A stretch of DNA of 64,000 nucleotides, taken from Struthio camelus (taxonomy: Eukaryota; Chordata; Aves; Struthioniformes; Struthionidae). The stretch lies in assembly GCF_040807025.1 (NCBI RefSeq), contig NC_090968.1, forward strand, positions 5,259,906 through 5,323,905. Direction: 5' to 3'. The notes under the pieces were generated by a model that did not search any database, was not told where the DNA came from, and saw only the letters and a program-made list of their open reading frames with translations. A program made the translations under genes and the position numbers. Shown here piece after piece: positions 63,042 to 64,000 of this stretch. The stretch's first letter is position 1; each line of letters starts with the position of its first letter.

Positions 63042-63453
63042 TGTTGGCTTTGGTCTTGCTTCATTGCCTTGTAACCATGGTGTTTATTATATTGCCCTTA
63101 AAGAAGGTAGGGTGTTATCACAGGTGGAAGGCCCAGTGTTTGCAAACAAAAATAAGTAGGTGAAAAAGAGGATCATGATTTTATTTCAGTGCTCGTTAAA
63201 AATCATCGTTCTTATGTAGATTTAAATAAAAAGCTGTAGAAGAGCAATCCTACATTAACTAACCCATATGCCTAGAAGAAAAAGCGTTCAATACAGAAAC
63301 ACGTTTTGATTTTCAGTTTTCAGAAAGAGGCTGCAGAGAAGTGGGATTATTTTAATATTACGGAAACGTCCCTTAAGGATATTGTAATTTTCTTGCCTGT
63401 ACTTCTTGCTCTCGTCATTCTTAACGTGATAATCCTATCCATAGCCTTTTGCC
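63042..63453 (+). other. Candidate unannotated exons encoding membrane segments, within BIN3 intron 2
   Basis: Segment B (63324-63453, 130 nt) lies between acceptor 'cagttttcag' and an ideal donor 'gtaagt'. One frame is fully open: KEAAEKWDYFNITETSLKD, then a hydrophobic stretch of about 24 residues (IVIFLPVLLALV...LSIAFC). It includes an N-x-T glycosylation sequon just before the membrane segment. Past the donor the frame reads Arg-Lys-Cys-Arg, like a stop-transfer. Segment A (63042-63106) has acceptor 'tctctttgtag' and donor 'gtaggg'. Its open frame (LALVLLHCLVTM...LPLKK) is also hydrophobic and joins B in phase 0. I do not recognise the protein. It could be a nested gene, an alternative exon, a pseudogene or chance. 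Confidence 0.25.
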
Positions 63454-64000
63454 GTAAGTGTCGGATATGTGTGGCCGTTGATGATAGCTACTGGGAGTGG
63501 GAATTAGTGTACCCTGCAAAATGTGCTTGGCTTGCTCTCAACTAGTCCTTGCATGCTCCACGTGCCTTTGATACACCGGTTGTTGCCTTCCTTATATCTG
63601 CATTGCGTGAGCCACTGAGAGCAGGTCTTACCTATATCGTGCATCAGGGGCCCTGCTTCTGGCCGTTTGTATCGTGTATCTGGGCCCCTGCAATGCAAAT
63701 GAGAGCAGTAATGACTGGTAGGGCTACATCAGTGTGCAGACTGTGATGACTGGTAGCCAGTTGCTATTGTGGGCGTGAAAAATAAGAGCAATCCTTGGGC
63801 AGCTGTCTCTGCATAGATGGCACTGGAGATGTGAGTCAGGCCAGGCAGCTGAAGCGCTGCCTGGTAGGTTCACCTCGCTCATATATAGAAAGCACACAAG
63901 AAAACCAGGTGCAGTGTTTCAGGGAATCTTGGAAGTCCTGGAAGAGTCTTGAGGGCATGTCATCTAGAGAGTCACAGGGTGTGAAAGTAATATCTTCACA

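Larger units (their letters stand above)
58761..64000 (+). other. BIN3: BIN3 intron 2 (partial)
   Basis: No BIN3 exon 3 (VERDFERE...) was found before the window ends. Contents include a CG/TG microsatellite (58848-58904), a CTTC tract (59081-59105), (TA)(TG)n (60415-60449), possible MIR relics (60800-60850 and 62150-62220), an AT-rich stretch (61630-61730) and the candidate membrane-segment exons at 63042-63453. Confidence 0.75.

Overview
This is vertebrate nuclear DNA, most likely from a sauropsid (bird, crocodilian or turtle). The genes have introns with GT/AG splice sites. The EGR3 and PEBP4 sequences resemble their mammalian orthologues but clearly differ from them. I saw no Alu- or L1-like sequence. 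Old MIR/CORE-type SINE fragments are scattered through the window. GC and CpG content are very high, as on a small gene-rich chromosome. I cannot name the species.

Three genes lie in tandem on the + strand: PEBP4 (3' end only), EGR3 (complete) and BIN3 (5' end only). From memory this is the human 8p21 order read along the minus strand, so the block is an old conserved synteny. They do not form an operon; each has its own regulation.

Layout. Bases 1-20971 are read as a large PEBP4 intron. It holds four minisatellites (67, 15, 15 and 23 bp periods), microsatellites, GC-rich DNA and AT-rich islands that look like conserved noncoding elements. PEBP4's last three exons follow (20972-21017, 21680-21796, 26520-26611), with a poly(A) signal at 26940. 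Bases 26946-38900 contain no recognised gene, only candidate conserved elements, SINE fragments and one degenerate repeat. EGR3 has a compact promoter (38991-39073: CRE, CArG box, CRE, TATA), a two-exon CDS (39495-39648 and 40892-41934; 398 aa, three C2H2 zinc fingers), three EGR-consensus sites in its intron and a long 3' UTR that begins with a 62-bp compound minisatellite. A GC-rich spacer leads to the BIN3 CpG-island promoter (twin CREs at 47101 and 47121). BIN3 exon 1 (47261-47268) is joined across an 11.4-kb intron to exon 2 (58712-58760). The rest of BIN3 lies beyond the window.

No new multi-gene system was found. The observations most worth checking are a spliced-looking membrane-segment exon in BIN3 intron 2 (63324-63453), the EGR site cluster in the EGR3 intron, the overlapping upstream ATG in BIN3, and the repeat at the start of the EGR3 3' UTR.
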